Source: Larix kaempferi
Taxonomy: Eukaryota > Streptophyta > Pinopsida > Pinales > Pinaceae
Direction: 5' to 3'
Length of the DNA stretch: 64,000 nt
Assembly (NCBI GenBank): GCA_027924585.1
Contig: BSBM01000636.1
Span: 5,038,001 to 5,102,000, forward strand
Part shown: positions 36,274-48,760 of the stretch, in pieces
Numbering within the stretch: position 1 is the first letter of the stretch
How the letters are laid out: each line of letters starts with the position of its first letter
The notes under the pieces: generated by a model
The model's database searches: none
What the model was told of the DNA's origin: nothing
What the model saw: only the letters and a program-made list of their open reading frames with translations
Translations under genes and position numbers: made by a program

Positions 36274-38067
36274 CTAGGTAAAATCATAAATCCAGTGCAA
36301 CCATTCATCAAACAGATTAGTGATTCTTCTTTGATTTTTATTAATGAAGCAAGTCATGATTGGATTAAAGATTAGAGAATTTGATAACACAATCTTTCTG
36401 GCTTGTTCAAAAATTGAAGAAGGGTTTGAATGGAGCAAAATGAAATCATGCCAAGGAGAATATTGACTGAAGCAGACATCCCCCATCAAAGAACTGATAG
36501 GATCATAAAATTTATGCAAGTTAAACTCAGGGATGGATGGAGGGAAGATATAAGACATGTGATTCGATTCATTTTCACACAAATTAACTTCTTCATTTAC
36601 TTCTCTCACATATTCAATTTGATTCTCCTTGGGACTGATGATCAAATAAAAACCAAGTGGAGACAACTCAAAGCTTAGAAGACAAAAAATCAAAGTCAGA
36701 CCCTCTTGATTCTCAAAAATGGAGAAAAGATTGAATTGATCTTTAAACACCTTTTCTAGCCACCTAGAATGATTGATAAATTGACAACAAGCATTATGGT
36801 TCCAAAGTGACTGAAAAGGGAAATGAAGTGCATTTTCTCCAAACATGTAATCATGCTTATACTTCTTATTGAAAATTTTAAAAGCAAAAGACTGACTAGA
36901 CCACCAACCCAAAGATGATTGAAAGAGTTGGGAAGGGAGGGTGGATTGCAAATATGAACAGTCTCCTAGATGGATAGAAAGATTTGGCCTTGAAATTTGA
37001 CAAAATGAAAGGCCTTTCAAAATAGCACTAGGAATGACTTCAAACCTTTGATTAAATCTAATATTTACAATTTGAGGACAAGATTCTAACTCTAAGAGAA
37101 AGCTATCTTGACTAAGGACAAAAAAATAAAAATTTAAAGACTCATTATAAGAAGTGGAACAAAGATTAGAGCATCTAGTGTGATTCACTAATTCATCCTC
37201 ATCTTGAGATTGACCTTCTATTGATTCATCATTAAAATTATAAGAGGACAAGTGATCATTTTTATTTAATTTGTCAGGGAGAAAATTAACAAGCTCATTC
37301 AAAATATCCTGATTATTTGCATAATGATCATGTGAAATCACCACTAACGGATCTTGGTCGATGATTTCACTTTCTTCTTCTTCAATAAGGTGATAAGGAA
37401 TTAAATGATCATTAAATATGGAATGATTAATGAGTTTCTCTGAGGGAGGAACTTCAATAGACTGACTGACTAAAGGCTCATCCTCAAAAATTTCCTCAGG
37501 ATCAAGACTAGGGCTACCTAAAAAGAATTTTGAAAACTTATGATTTATACAATGATTATGGATTTGACTATCAATCGACTGAAAAGTGGAAGACTTATCC
37601 TCAAAAGAAATTGAGCAAGAGGGGTCATCTTCGGATGTTGACAATTCACTTGATGTTTGATTATTAACAGATTCAGCAATAGGATCAAAAAGGGGAAGGT
37701 TTTGATTTGAAAAGTATATATCATCGGATTCACTTCCCCATCTTTCTAAGAAACTTTGCTCAAACATGTCATACCCGGAAAAGCTATTGGACTTCAAATT
37801 TAAGAACCAGATCTCAGCTCTTTCTTTGAAGGACGAAGCCAATAGTTTCATACACACATCCTCATGGGTTATGGATAAATCTTTAATAATTTCCCTAAAA
37901 AGTTCAAGGTGTCTTTTAGCAGATACTTCATGACTTCCATCAAATTTAGACAACCTTTCACGGGCTTGATGAGGGATGTGATGAGGATACCCAACAATTT
38001 TTGAGAAGTCAAAAACTTTCAAACGACCAAAAGTCCTAGGCCGCTCAGAAGCAGCCATGGATGGCAA
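36274..38067 (-). CDS. gag: Intact Gag of the young gag-only element
   Basis: 597-codon open frame, the only protein of the element; presumably the coat that packages its RNA. Residues about 30-112 are a clear retrotransposon-gag domain (HIPHQARERLSKF, then SITHEDVCMKLLASSF, AEIWFLNL and FEQSFLERWG). Residues about 115-310 are very acidic and serine-rich with no zinc knuckle. Residues about 345-480 form a block shared with the Gag of element D (STLPSQLF, HFPFQS, WLEKVFKDQF). The C-terminus WLHWIYDFT matches the Gag at 13456. It begins 233 bp downstream of the primer site with the motif-bearing leader between. MPSMAAS is the first in-frame ATG; the second Met is three codons later. No internal stops. 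Confidence 0.9.
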   Translation of the reverse strand: MPSMAASERPRTFGRLKVFDFSKIVGYPHHIPHQARERLSKFDGSHEVSAKRHLELFREIIKDLSITHEDVCMKLLASSFKERAEIWFLNLKSNSFSGYDMFEQSFLERWGSESDDIYFSNQNLPLFDPIAESVNNQTSSELSTSEDDPSCSISFEDKSSTFQSIDSQIHNHCINHKFSKFFLGSPSLDPEEIFEDEPLVSQSIEVPPSEKLINHSIFNDHLIPYHLIEEEESEIIDQDPLVVISHDHYANNQDILNELVNFLPDKLNKNDHLSSYNFNDESIEGQSQDEDELVNHTRCSNLCSTSYNESLNFYFFVLSQDSFLLELESCPQIVNIRFNQRFEVIPSAILKGLSFCQISRPNLSIHLGDCSYLQSTLPSQLFQSSLGWWSSQSFAFKIFNKKYKHDYMFGENALHFPFQSLWNHNACCQFINHSRWLEKVFKDQFNLFSIFENQEGLTLIFCLLSFELSPLGFYLIISPKENQIEYVREVNEEVNLCENESNHMSYIFPPSIPEFNLHKFYDPISSLMGDVCFSQYSPWHDFILLHSNPSSIFEQARKIVLSNSLIFNPIMTCFINKNQRRITNLFDEWLHWIYDFT

Positions 38068-38299
38068 AAATTTATTTTTTTAAATTTTTATTTTTTTATT
38101 TTTTATTATTAAATCAAGGACCTAAATACAAAAAGATGCACCCCATGGGTTCTAGATAATGATAGGATCGATCACCAGTGGAGTCGCTTATGTGGAGTCG
38201 CCAGGTAGATTTTAAAACTCTTCTACCAAGATGTATGTCCTTTAAAGTGCAGGGATAGAGTGAGACAAAACAGGTATGAACCAAGGTAGGCCTCTACCT
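38068..38299 (-). other. Leader of the young element
   Basis: Untranslated leader on '-'. Contains GGCGACTCCA (38202-38193) and GCGACTCCA (38187-38179), the pair also seen in elements C and D, and a T/A-rich homopolymer stretch just before gag. Confidence 0.7.
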
Positions 38300-38316
38300 C
38301 CCCGGCAACGGCGCCA
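38300..38316 (-). other. Primer-binding site, perfect tRNA-Asp match
   Basis: On '-' TGGCGCCGTTGCCGGGG, the exact complement of the last 17 bases of plant tRNA-Asp (CCCCGGCAACGGCGCCA), four bases from the 5' LTR end. Confidence 0.93.
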
Positions 38317-38320
38317 AATA

Positions 38321-41300
38321 TGTTATCACACAACTTGTAGTTGCCCCTAAAGGTATCCCATCCGGGACGGTAGAGGAGTTAGGCAACTAAAGAGGTGACC
38401 TAAGAGATGCCACGGTTCCCAATGCAATGTGGGAGTCATGTCAACCGAGGCACTCTTCGCTTTAGGTCAAGGTATAACTAGACCAAGGGGGAGACCCTAT
38501 ACCCCAATCACAGTTGATTGGACCCAAACAAAGGTTTCTAAGGGTAGGTAAGTAATGAGTTACGGAAACCAATGCAAGGCTAAGTGGACCTAATGTTTAA
38601 GGTATGGTTGAAGGTGGTATCATGGATAGTTAGTGTTTCAACCTATGTATGGTTTAGGCCACTTGATGGGGTATGATTATTAAGTATAGTACCATGTGTT
38701 TACACAAGTGGGTCTTGTTGCCTTGGGAAGTGTGAAATGGTTCTAGGTGGGCCCACAAGGTGAAGTTAAGTGTGAAGATGGTACTATAGGCTAGATCTAG
38801 GTTAGATCTACAAGTTGGAGTTGGTTCTAGGATTACCCATGTGCTAGATCTAGGGTTTGACACTAATCCCAAGAAGTGCGCCTTGCTTGGAGAAGGACTA
38901 GTGCCTTGTTTAGTGGGCTAATGGAGTCAAGAAAGATGTCAAAGTGTAGATCGGGACACCTAGAAGCCAAGTCAAGTGAAATGGGTGTGATCCAATGGTT
39001 AGATTTTACTAGATCTAGGTTTTTGAGTGATGACCAAAAGTGGACCACAATTCCTTAAAACAAGGAATGCAATCCCCAAGGTAGATCGGGACAAAAGGAT
39101 AGTCTAGACCTAGGTTTCAAGGCATGGGCATTCCAAATCCACGAAAATCTCCAACACCCACTTCCTAGAAGTGGTCCAACTCAAAACTCCCAAGGGGTGC
39201 GACTTTCTCAAGGAGAGGCAAAAAGTGGGTTTGGTGGACCAAACCAAGTCCAATGGCCACCAAAAAGTAGATCCGGGGTGTTAGTACCCCGATCTATGTT
39301 CCTTCAAAGTTTCAAGTGAATCCAATGGATAGATCTTAGTAGATCTAAGTTTTAAGGTACCAAGAAGATCAAAAGGGGGTTTCAACCCCTCAAAACATGG
39401 AGAGATGTCCACAAGGTAGTTTTCACCAAAGCAAAGATATGGGTATGTGTAATCAAGTGTCTAGTTGTCAAATCAAGCGGGATCTCACATACCCATGTGC
39501 TAGATCTAGCCCAACAAGCCTCCCTCAAGGAAGTGCGCTTTAGGTCAAGGAGAGCTTTTTGTCTTAGAAAATGGGTCAATTCTTAGCCAATCACCACCAA
39601 ACTATAGATCCAACTAGGGGTGGATGCTATAGAGGTGGGTTTTCAATATCTTTTCAAAATGAGGGCTAGATCTAAGTAGATCTAAGAAATGCCAAAATTG
39701 GGGTTTTGATTTAATTAGGGTTTTATGACCAATGGAGATAGAATGGATGAAAGAGGCACATACCTTGTAGATCTTACCTCAATTTGCTTATGGCCACCTT
39801 GCAAGTTGATAGCATTCTCCTATGTTTATATTCAAGAGTGAGATCCAAGTGCTCCAACCAAATCTCCCTTCTCTAAGATAGCCAAATCGTCCTCCTCCTA
39901 CAAGACAAGATCAAAGAAACAAGTCAAGCAAGATGATTATGAAAATGGTAGAAAGATGTAATAGAAAGCATCAACTATGTCACGAAGATACAATAATGAT
40001 ACTCCCTGTCACAAGATCAACCCAAGAGAGAATATGTGGATCCCTCCAACAATAACCCTCCAAAAGTCGCCCTCCTCTCTCCAATTCGACTTTCCTGTCA
40101 AAAGGTTAGCAAAAACACATAGATCCACAATGATACATAGAAGAGATACTTTATATTCAATATGCAAGAGAATCCACAAGCCAAGAGAGATGTGCTCCAC
40201 AAAAAAATCTTCTATTCCAATATTCCAGAGCTCCAAAGGTGAGCTTTACAATGGGGGGTCTCCTCCTTATATAGGATAATAAAGACCAAAACCCTATACC
40301 ACTCCATAATACTACATCAAATGAGTGGTTGAGATTAAAAGATCTCATCATACAATCAATGGCTAAAATGACCCATAACAATATATCACATGGATCACTC
40401 AACATAACAATAGCGCCCCCACAAAATGGTACAATGGAGGGTGACGTCATCCCACTAGAGGGGTAAAAAGTACAATAATCCACCTCATGATGACTAGGAC
40501 ATGATAAAATAAGCTCATGGTGGGGCTAGGAGGTATTAATCCTTACTAGTTCATCCCCAAGGCACAATAAAATAATAAAATATGTCCAATATAATAAAAA
40601 TGACCAAAACTGTCCTCAGAATCCATGACAGTCAAGCAGTAAATGTCCTCCTGTGATCAATCCGGGCATACCCACATGGTGAAAACTGACTGGAAGATAG
40701 TAATGCCATCCTGGAAGACCTCTGTGAAGACCAAATGCCAAAACCTTGCCTCAATTGCCCAAATCGATTTCCTCAGTGACCACTTTATCCCATTTTTTAA
40801 CTGCCTCGAGAACTGTGAAAGTGCCAAAACTGCCTCCTAGGGTGCTAGCGCTGTCCATCTGAGCCCACCAGGCTCTCCGGAAGGGGGAGTAAATGGTAAT
40901 AACAAGTGGCTGGACCACCCCCTCCATCATCAGCGCCCTAGGTGAACTGGCCTCTCGGGGCCCCTGCTGCTCAGGCTGGGAAATCAGCCCCCAATCTGGT
41001 CAACAAGTGTAAAACTGCATCAATCACTGTCAGAAGTGCCCGGAACTGAAAGATAAGTGTTTCAATGGATCCAGAAGACCCAAATCCACTAGGAATGAGT
41101 ACTCATACACCCTGGGTTGCCCTAATGGGCCTGCTGTAGGGTCCACCATATATGGACAATGTATAATCTGCTGATCTGAAGAAATAATAAACCTGCTGAA
41201 CTGGATCAAACATCATCTGCATCATATGTCCATCATATGATATCATCATCAAACATGTGGGCCCATAAATCATCATACATGGTCCACATCATCACGGATC

Positions 41301-42780
41301 CCAAGAATATATATAATCAAGGATAAATCACATCAGTAGACTAAGACAGTGCTTCTCTAATCATTCCCATAGCTAAAGCTCAAAGTATAAATTCCATTCA
41401 GTGGCATTAATCGAGTTAACATATTCCGTTGTTATAATAAATTACTTGCACAATAGTTCAAATGACAAACTCACCCATTGGACATGGTTAGACTGCTAGT
41501 GAAGGATGAAGGCTAGGAGCAAGGTTGGGCCAAGGGTTTGACTTGTCTAACTTAACTCAAAAATACTTTGGACTGGGAGAAGGGGGAAGCTACAAACTCT
41601 GTGTTGGACAAAATAACACGGGGGATGGCTGTGCCTCACAAATGGATAAGTTGTTTAGAGAGTGTTTATTCAACTTAGGCATCATGTTTACATCAAGTTG
41701 ATCCAGGTTCATTAGGATCATTCAATTTTATTCCATGGCCTTTTTGGCCTACATAACCCTTCGGATTTCAGATGTGCTGAGAAGCACAACTAGTTGCAGC
41801 TTGCATCCAGGGCATGTTTTTCACATATTTATAAGGTCAGCAATTGTTTAGATATAGCTTTTAAGAACCATTGCTTTTTGGACCTTTCTTATACTCTTCG
41901 AGGAGTATTTTTAGCTTTTCATCGCTCTTGCCCTTTTTTGTTTCCATGGGCGAATTTATTAAGTTTCCATAGGTAGAACATGAGCTTTCAGTTTTAGCCA
42001 ACAACATCTCAAGTGACTAGTGGGAGTTCGAGCCAATGCCAAACATCGGGACAACCAACCAGAATGATTTAGGCCTACAATCCAACTCACCAAAGACAAG
42101 TTCTGTCACCAACTCAGAGCCGAGACACTAAATAGACAGGGATGTGGTCCAAACACAGAGGTAGAAAAATAGGGAAGTCCTCAATATCAGAAAGTCAAAT
42201 GAGACAAGTCAGGGTTTAAAGTCAAACAGGAAGGTCATGTATGGATGGAGACAAGTGAATATGGAGCCTACACTAGCAGACAACTGGTGTCGGGGAAAGA
42301 CCATGTCTATGTAAGGTGAAAAACCAGTAAGTTTTGTTAAATGACCTAAAAGTGCAAGCAATTGTCCATTTTATGATTTACAGTTCATTTTAAATAGTTT
42401 GCCACATCAGGAATAATATACCAAGCACATGCTATGATCATGACTAAATCAACAAGATAATAATCCACAGTCAGTGAGAACATGTCCATAGATCATACAA
42501 CATCATCATAATAATAATCATCATGCATCATCTGAAACACTGCTGAAATACATCTCTAGGCACTGAACTGAAACTGTAATGGGATAAGTGGTCACATCAG
42601 TCATCAAATCTGAACTCTCAAGGCTCAGCCTTGACACAAGGTCATAAAATCTGAATAATGTACTGCTCTGATCATGAGTGATCCAAAATATATAGCCATG
42701 CTCTGGAATAATGGAAGCTCTGGAATGTGCAGATATCTGCTGTACAAGAATAGTAGCCCTGCTACTATGGTGTGATAACA
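38321..42780 (-). repeat. 5' LTR of the young element
   Basis: A 4,460-bp copy of 31251-35710. TATA-like box on '-' at 40273-40265. Confidence 0.95.
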
Positions 42781-44201
42781 GGTCTGAAACCTGTACCTGC
42801 AGCATGGGACCACCTGGTGGGTAGTGTAAGACCATATATCATCAATCTCTATTGTCATTGGTCTAATGCATCACATGTCCTGTGGTTGACTTGGTCAAAC
42901 TGGGTTTGACCAGGTCAAACTGACCCATAATATGACTCAAGCTAAAACATCAAAATGTTGCAAGTGTAACTGGTTATGACATGCTTCATTAATCATTCAA
43001 ATAGAAAGATTATAAACATAAGTAGTACTAGATTGGCGGTTTAAAACAAGATATTCAATATAAACTTCATTAATTATTATTGCTTAGAACAGAATCTCTA
43101 TGATATACTCACTTCATGGCTGTGATCAATTTGCTAGTAATGGGTGAGGGTTGATAAATGCACGACTAGGCTGAGGGATGACTGTACAAGCTTTACACTG
43201 TGATACTTTGGATGTAGGAAATGGGATACACACTAAAGCATATGCTGGACAAGCAATAACACAGGGGATGGTAGTGTCTCACAAATGGGTAAGTTGTTTG
43301 GGAAGTGCTTATTCAACCTTGACAAATGTCTACAACTCACATCCAAGCTGACTCAGCTCCATGAGGATATTTTCTAGAGCCTCCATGACTAGGTGTCCGG
43401 TTAACCGTAACTTGAGACTCTAGGAGACACTTAGAATTAGTTATCCCTTGGTCCACTCATATCACAACCCGCAGGCTAATGAGGAATAAATCATTACATT
43501 CAAATAAGGTCAGCAATCATTGGATTTAGCATTGATTAAACCATTTATTTATTTGGACCTTTTCATTTTATTTCCATGGCCAATAGTCTTTATATTTGGA
43601 ATTTGTTTATCCATTGCTTTTATTTGGCCTCAAGATATCCCTTCAAGGGGATTTACATTTCATTCATTTCCACAGCCTTCAATTCATCGTGTGTTTAGAA
43701 ACACATTCTAGAATGGGCTTTCATATAAGATATACAATAAGTTTCCAGATATAATGTAATGATGGTAGTACTATCTTCTTCAGGTCTAGCCAACACAACT
43801 TAGGCAACTCAGTGCCGAGACACAGTAAACAAGGAAGCTCATCCAACAAAGAGGCTCAAGTGGGGAATTCCTCCACATCACAGGTTAAGATGTAAGTCAG
43901 GGTAAGACTAAACTAGAAGGTAGCGGATGGATGCAGAAAGAGAAAATGATGCCAAGACTAGCAAGCCATATAATGGTGGGAATGATCACCTCCATTCTCC
44001 TAAGGAGAGTAAAGCCAATGAGTATACACAAAAACTTCATTATTCTGAGCAAACGAGACTATATAGATATAAATAATCAACCATGTCCATAATATATAAA
44101 TAGACCACTAGGTCATGATCACAACATGTTAAATCAAGCTACAAGAATGACCAACAAAGAAATAGTAAACCAATACACAAACCATATACCTTCCTGATCA
44201 T

Positions 44202-47200
44202 ATACCTGTTATCACATATATAGTAGCCGGGCTACCATACATTATTTTTCTGATGCCAGTACACTATTCAGCCAGTTCCCTTACATTTGAGATGCTGAGA
44301 TGAGCATCTATATTGGATCACTATCAGATTGTGGACACCAGTATATATTCCCCATGCCATGACTGAGTCTCAGGAGACTCAGAGAGATGACCAATGTAGC
44401 CGTTATACCATTGGTACAAAGCAGTCAGTAGTGCCCAGAGCTACAGTAGCAGTTTCAGAGGACAGATGATGGTACAGGTTGATGAGCAGTCAGGTATATG
44501 ACTCAGCAGGTATATCATTGTGTTACGGTTATATTGCTTTTATACTTATTCTTATAGCATGTCTTAGCACTTAGTGTCATGATCTGGCGATCATATAGAT
44601 ATATGGACTTGGTTGAAGCTTATTATATATATTATATTGTCCCTACTCAGACTTAGAAGTTCACTATTCATACTCATTGGTCTTACCCTCCTTAGGGAGA
44701 ATAGAGGTGATCATTCCACCATACCTTGGCTTGCTAGTGTCGGCTCCATTATTCATTGTCTTCATCCATCCATTTCCTACCTTTTAGTTTATCACCATGA
44801 CTTACTACTTGACTAATGACATGGAGGATCTTTTACCCACTGTAGCCTCTGTATTGGATGAGCTTCCCTGTTTATTGTGTCTCGGCTCTGAGTTGGTGAC
44901 AAAACTTACCTATGGTGAGTTGGAGTTCCTTGGAATTCCCCCTAGTCACTAAAGTTGTGTTGGCTAAACCTGAAACTTTTAGTGCTTCCATGAATACAAA
45001 ATCTGGAAAATGAAATGCTATATCTTGTATGAAAAGCCCATTCATGCAATGTGTTTCTAAACACACATGAGTGAAAGGCATGCCAAATGAAAATGGCCAT
45101 GAAAATAAAATGTTATATCTTTTGGAAATGTAAATACCTAGGTAAACAAGCTGTCCATGACACACCTAGAAGTGCTCAGGTAAACAAGTGCCTTAAAAAC
45201 ACACCTGCAGCAGAAAGCCTAAAATAAATGTAAATCTATGCAATGTGTTTATAAACACACATAGACCAAGGCTATGGAAACTTCAGGCCCAAAAAGCAAT
45301 GGAACTTAAATGCTATATCAAAACAATTGCTGGCCTTATTTGTATTATGGATTGTGCGCATCTGTTAAAGGTGAATAAACCCTCTTTGAACAACTCATCC
45401 ATTTGTGAGACACTGCCATTCCCTGTGTTGTTTCTCATTTAGTATATACTATGGTGTGTATTCCCTGTCCCTTTGCCAAAGTGTCACAAAGTTAAGTCAG
45501 TCAAGTCATCCCTTAGCCTAGCCAGTTATTTTAGCCTTCACCCTTCACTAGCAAACTGATCACAGCTATGAAGTGAGTATGATCTTGAAAGTCTAAGTCT
45601 GAGTAATAATAGTAATTAATGACATTATATATTTGGATTTAGATCGCCAGTAATGATTACTTCATGTTATAATTGTTATTTGAATAAGTGTAGAGCATGC
45701 ATTAACCTTTGACACTTTGCAACAGCTTCTGATGATGGTCTGAGGTATATTTGGTCGTGTTGACCTGGTTAGACCCAGTTTGACCAAGGTCAACCATAGG
45801 ACATGAGATGGTTGGACCTTATGATGATATGGATAGATGATATATGGTCTATGTACACATACACGATGATTCTATGTAGCAGCTACAGGGTTATGATGAT
45901 GATTCATGGTTTACAACAGTGTTTGATCATTTAAAGATAATTATTATTTGACCTGTTCCGATATATTGGATATATATATTGATCATGCAGAGACTCATAT
46001 GGTGTATGAGTACACATCTTGGATGGATTTGGACCTTCTAAGTCCAATGAGACAGTTTGTTTTCAGTTCCGGGCACTTACAGTGATGATTGAGCCTCAGT
46101 AGGCTATCCCAGTGCAGTTTTGGTCTGTCGGAGGCCCTGTCAGAGCAGATGTGATTTTTATCCGGTTGACCTAGGGCGCTGTGCTTGGAGGGGGTGGTCC
46201 AGCTACTTGTTTTTACCATATTATCCCCCTCCCGGACACGCTGGTGCCCTCACCTTGACAGCGCAGGCACTCCAGGAGGCAGTTTGGGGCAGTTTCACGC
46301 TTCCCGAGGCATTTCAGGATTGGTAGAAATGGATATTGAGGAAATCGATTTGGGCTACTGAGGCAATGTTATGGCATGGGATGATCAGTGATGATAGGTC
46401 GATGTCTTCCACACCTCCAGCAGTTTCAGCTTCATCGAGGCCCGCATCCATCACTTATGGCACTTTCTGTTGATTTCTGAGGTCTTTTGAGGCCTACGAT
46501 TTGACCATAGAGGCACGATTTTGTATATTGATGACTATTTTATTATTATTGTGCTATGGGGATTGACCAAGGGTGGCTAAAATTACCCCTTGGACCCACC
46601 ATAAGCTTCTTATTATATTTTGTCATCATGATTTGGTGGGATTCCCCTCTTCTAGGGAGATTTTGTCCACTCATATTATATTTTATTAGTGAGCCATGTA
46701 TTTTATTGTTGAGCTCATCTCAACCATTGATTAGACATTTGTATCTTTTAATCTTAGCCACTCATTCAAAAAGTGGTTAGGATTTTGATGCCTCTCCTTC
46801 CTATTTAAAGGAGAGAGCTTCTCATTGTAAGGGGTGTTTAGCTCTTGGATTATTGGTATAGAAAAACTTTCTTGTGGAAATTCTTGTGGTCTCCTTTGCA
46901 TCTGGTGTTCTTAGATGGTGATTGGAAAGTCTATTGCAACCTAGCATTTGGAATTTGTGGTAAGATCTATCTATTTTGGAAATCATTGTCTTGTCTACAG
47001 GAGGGCGACTTCAACAAGGGCGATTTTGCAAGGCTTCTTCAAATCGACTTTCTTGGCATTTGCTTATATCAGGGGGTTATCATTAGCATCATTGTGATCT
47101 ATGCTATCTTTCTGTTACTTCTATTGTGGCATTAGTCTTATCTCTTGATTACATCAAATCTGATATTGTTGACGTTTGTTGTGTAGGAGAGAGGGCGCAT

Positions 47201-48760
47201 TGGCTTCTTGGACTAAATCGATTGCATAGAAAACTACCTCAAAGCTTCTCAAATTGATCGGGTTTGCATAGATCATCATCATCAAGGCATCTACAAGGTT
47301 ACCCAGGTAAGATCCACAGGTTTGTTTCTCTTATCTTGATCCAATCCATTGACATGGCTCATAAATTGATAAAACCCTAATTACTTCAAAACCCTCATTT
47401 TACATTTTTTCAAATCTACTAAGATCTAGTGGGTTGTTGGGTATAATATTGAAAACCCACCTCTATAGCATCCACGGCATCCCGGATCTATAGTTTGGTG
47501 AGGATTGGCTTCCATTTGACCCTCTTCCCAAGCCAACTTAGCTTCTCTAAGCAAGGGCGCACTTCTTGGTGAGGGTGAGTTGACCTAGATCTAGTTGATG
47601 GGTAGTTGAGATCCCGCTTGTTTCATGATCCACACATCCAATAACCTACCCCCAGATTGTCACTTTTCTGATTTCCACCTTGTGGGCCCTATTCCACATT
47701 TTAAGGGATTTAATCCCCATTTTGGACCACTTGGTATCTTTAAACTCAGATCTAGTAAGATCTAGCCATCGGATTGCCATGAAATTGTAGATCCACACTC
47801 CCCATTGATCAACCTACTTGGATCTAAAGTTTGGATGCTATCAGACTTGTCTTGACTCACTTAACCCACATTTTAGCCTCCTTGGGTAAAGTCGCACCAC
47901 CTTGGAGAAGGGAGTTGTCCCACTTCTAGGACGTGGGTACTTGAGATTTCAGTGGATTTGGAATGGGAATAATTCAAAACCTAGGTCTAGTAGGTCACCT
48001 TGTCAAATCTTGCCTTGGGGATAGCATTCCTTTTTTAAGGAATTATGGTCCACTTTGGTCAAACCTAGATCTAAACCTATTCATCCATCAAAACTTTAAT
48101 TGCCCACTTGTCTCATGCAATAGGAGTCCTTAACCACAAGTTAACCTTACTTTGACTCCATTATCCCAATTCCCAAGGCACTGGTTTCTCTCCAAGTCAA
48201 TTCGACTTTCCTAGATTGTTGGATTAACTTGTGGTTTGACCTTAGTGTGGTGAACTAAACCCTTGATGCCATCATGTATCATGATCAAGCTTATCACTTG
48301 TACTAGTTAGCCCCAATTCAACCCCTAAACTACCCTGCATTGGACACGGTTCCCAAGGCAGTGGATTTTCTCACATTGACTAGTACTCTAATCCCGGATC
48401 TTATCTTTAATTACTTAGGTCACTCTCACATCAACAATGAACTAAAGCTATACTCATTGAACCCCTCACTTGTCTTGTGACTTCATCCTAAGGTCTAGGA
48501 TAAACCATACACCTTACTTCACTTAGAATCATTTTGATTTGGTGTCTTGGTTTTGATCTCTCCTGTCGGGAGTAGATCGGGTCTCCCCCTTTGTTGTCTG
48601 GGCTAGACAACATAAAGTGAAGGTTGCCTCGACTGGCGTCACAACCATATATTGGAGGTCGAGGTGATCGTGGTTGCACCTTTTGAGTTGCCCTTCCCTA
48701 TTGCCATCCATGAGTGGATACATCCATAGGGGTAACTACAGTTTAGGTGATAACAATACC
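44202..48760 (+). mobile_element. Solo A-family LTR (TSD ATACC)
   Basis: 44207-48755 (4,549 bp) starts TGTTATCACATATATAG and ends GGTGATAACA, flanked by ATACC (44202-44206, 48756-48760). It sits within the D LTR, which resumes 'tgtaccacatctgaatcatc' exactly as in the uninterrupted copy at 55246. TATA-like TATTTAAAG at 46802-46810. No internal region. Two palindromes, TGTGTTTCTAAACACA (45050, imperfect) and TGTGTTTATAAACACA (45244). Confidence 0.94.
46802..46810 (+). promoter_or_regulatory. TATA-like box of solo LTR
   Basis: TATTTAAAG followed by 'gagagagcttctcattgtaa', conserved with the other A LTRs. Confidence 0.5.

Larger units (their letters stand above)
31246..42785 (-). mobile_element. 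Complete young gag-only LTR retrotransposon, 11.5 kb
   Basis: 31251-42780 (11,530 bp), with GGTCT on both sides (31246-31250, 42781-42785). LTRs 31251-35710 and 38321-42780 are both exactly 4,460 bp and end TGTTATCACA/TGTGATAACA. By eye they differ at two bases (31379 C against 38449 T; 32259 G against 39329 A). The internal region is only 2,610 bp: primer site, leader with GCGACTCCA motifs, one gag ORF, then a block ending GGAGCCAGA. No pol, so it depends on enzymes from elsewhere. Near-identity of the LTRs means a recent insertion. Confidence 0.96.

Noticed and set aside
38300-38316. tRNA-Asp 3' end on '+'
   Set aside because: Only the last 17 bases are present, directly beside an LTR on '-'; it is a primer-binding site, not a tRNA gene.
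31251-42780. Large segmental duplication (4.46 kb, two copies)
   Set aside because: Exact LTR ends, primer site, gag between the copies and a 5-bp TSD show an LTR pair of one retrotransposon.
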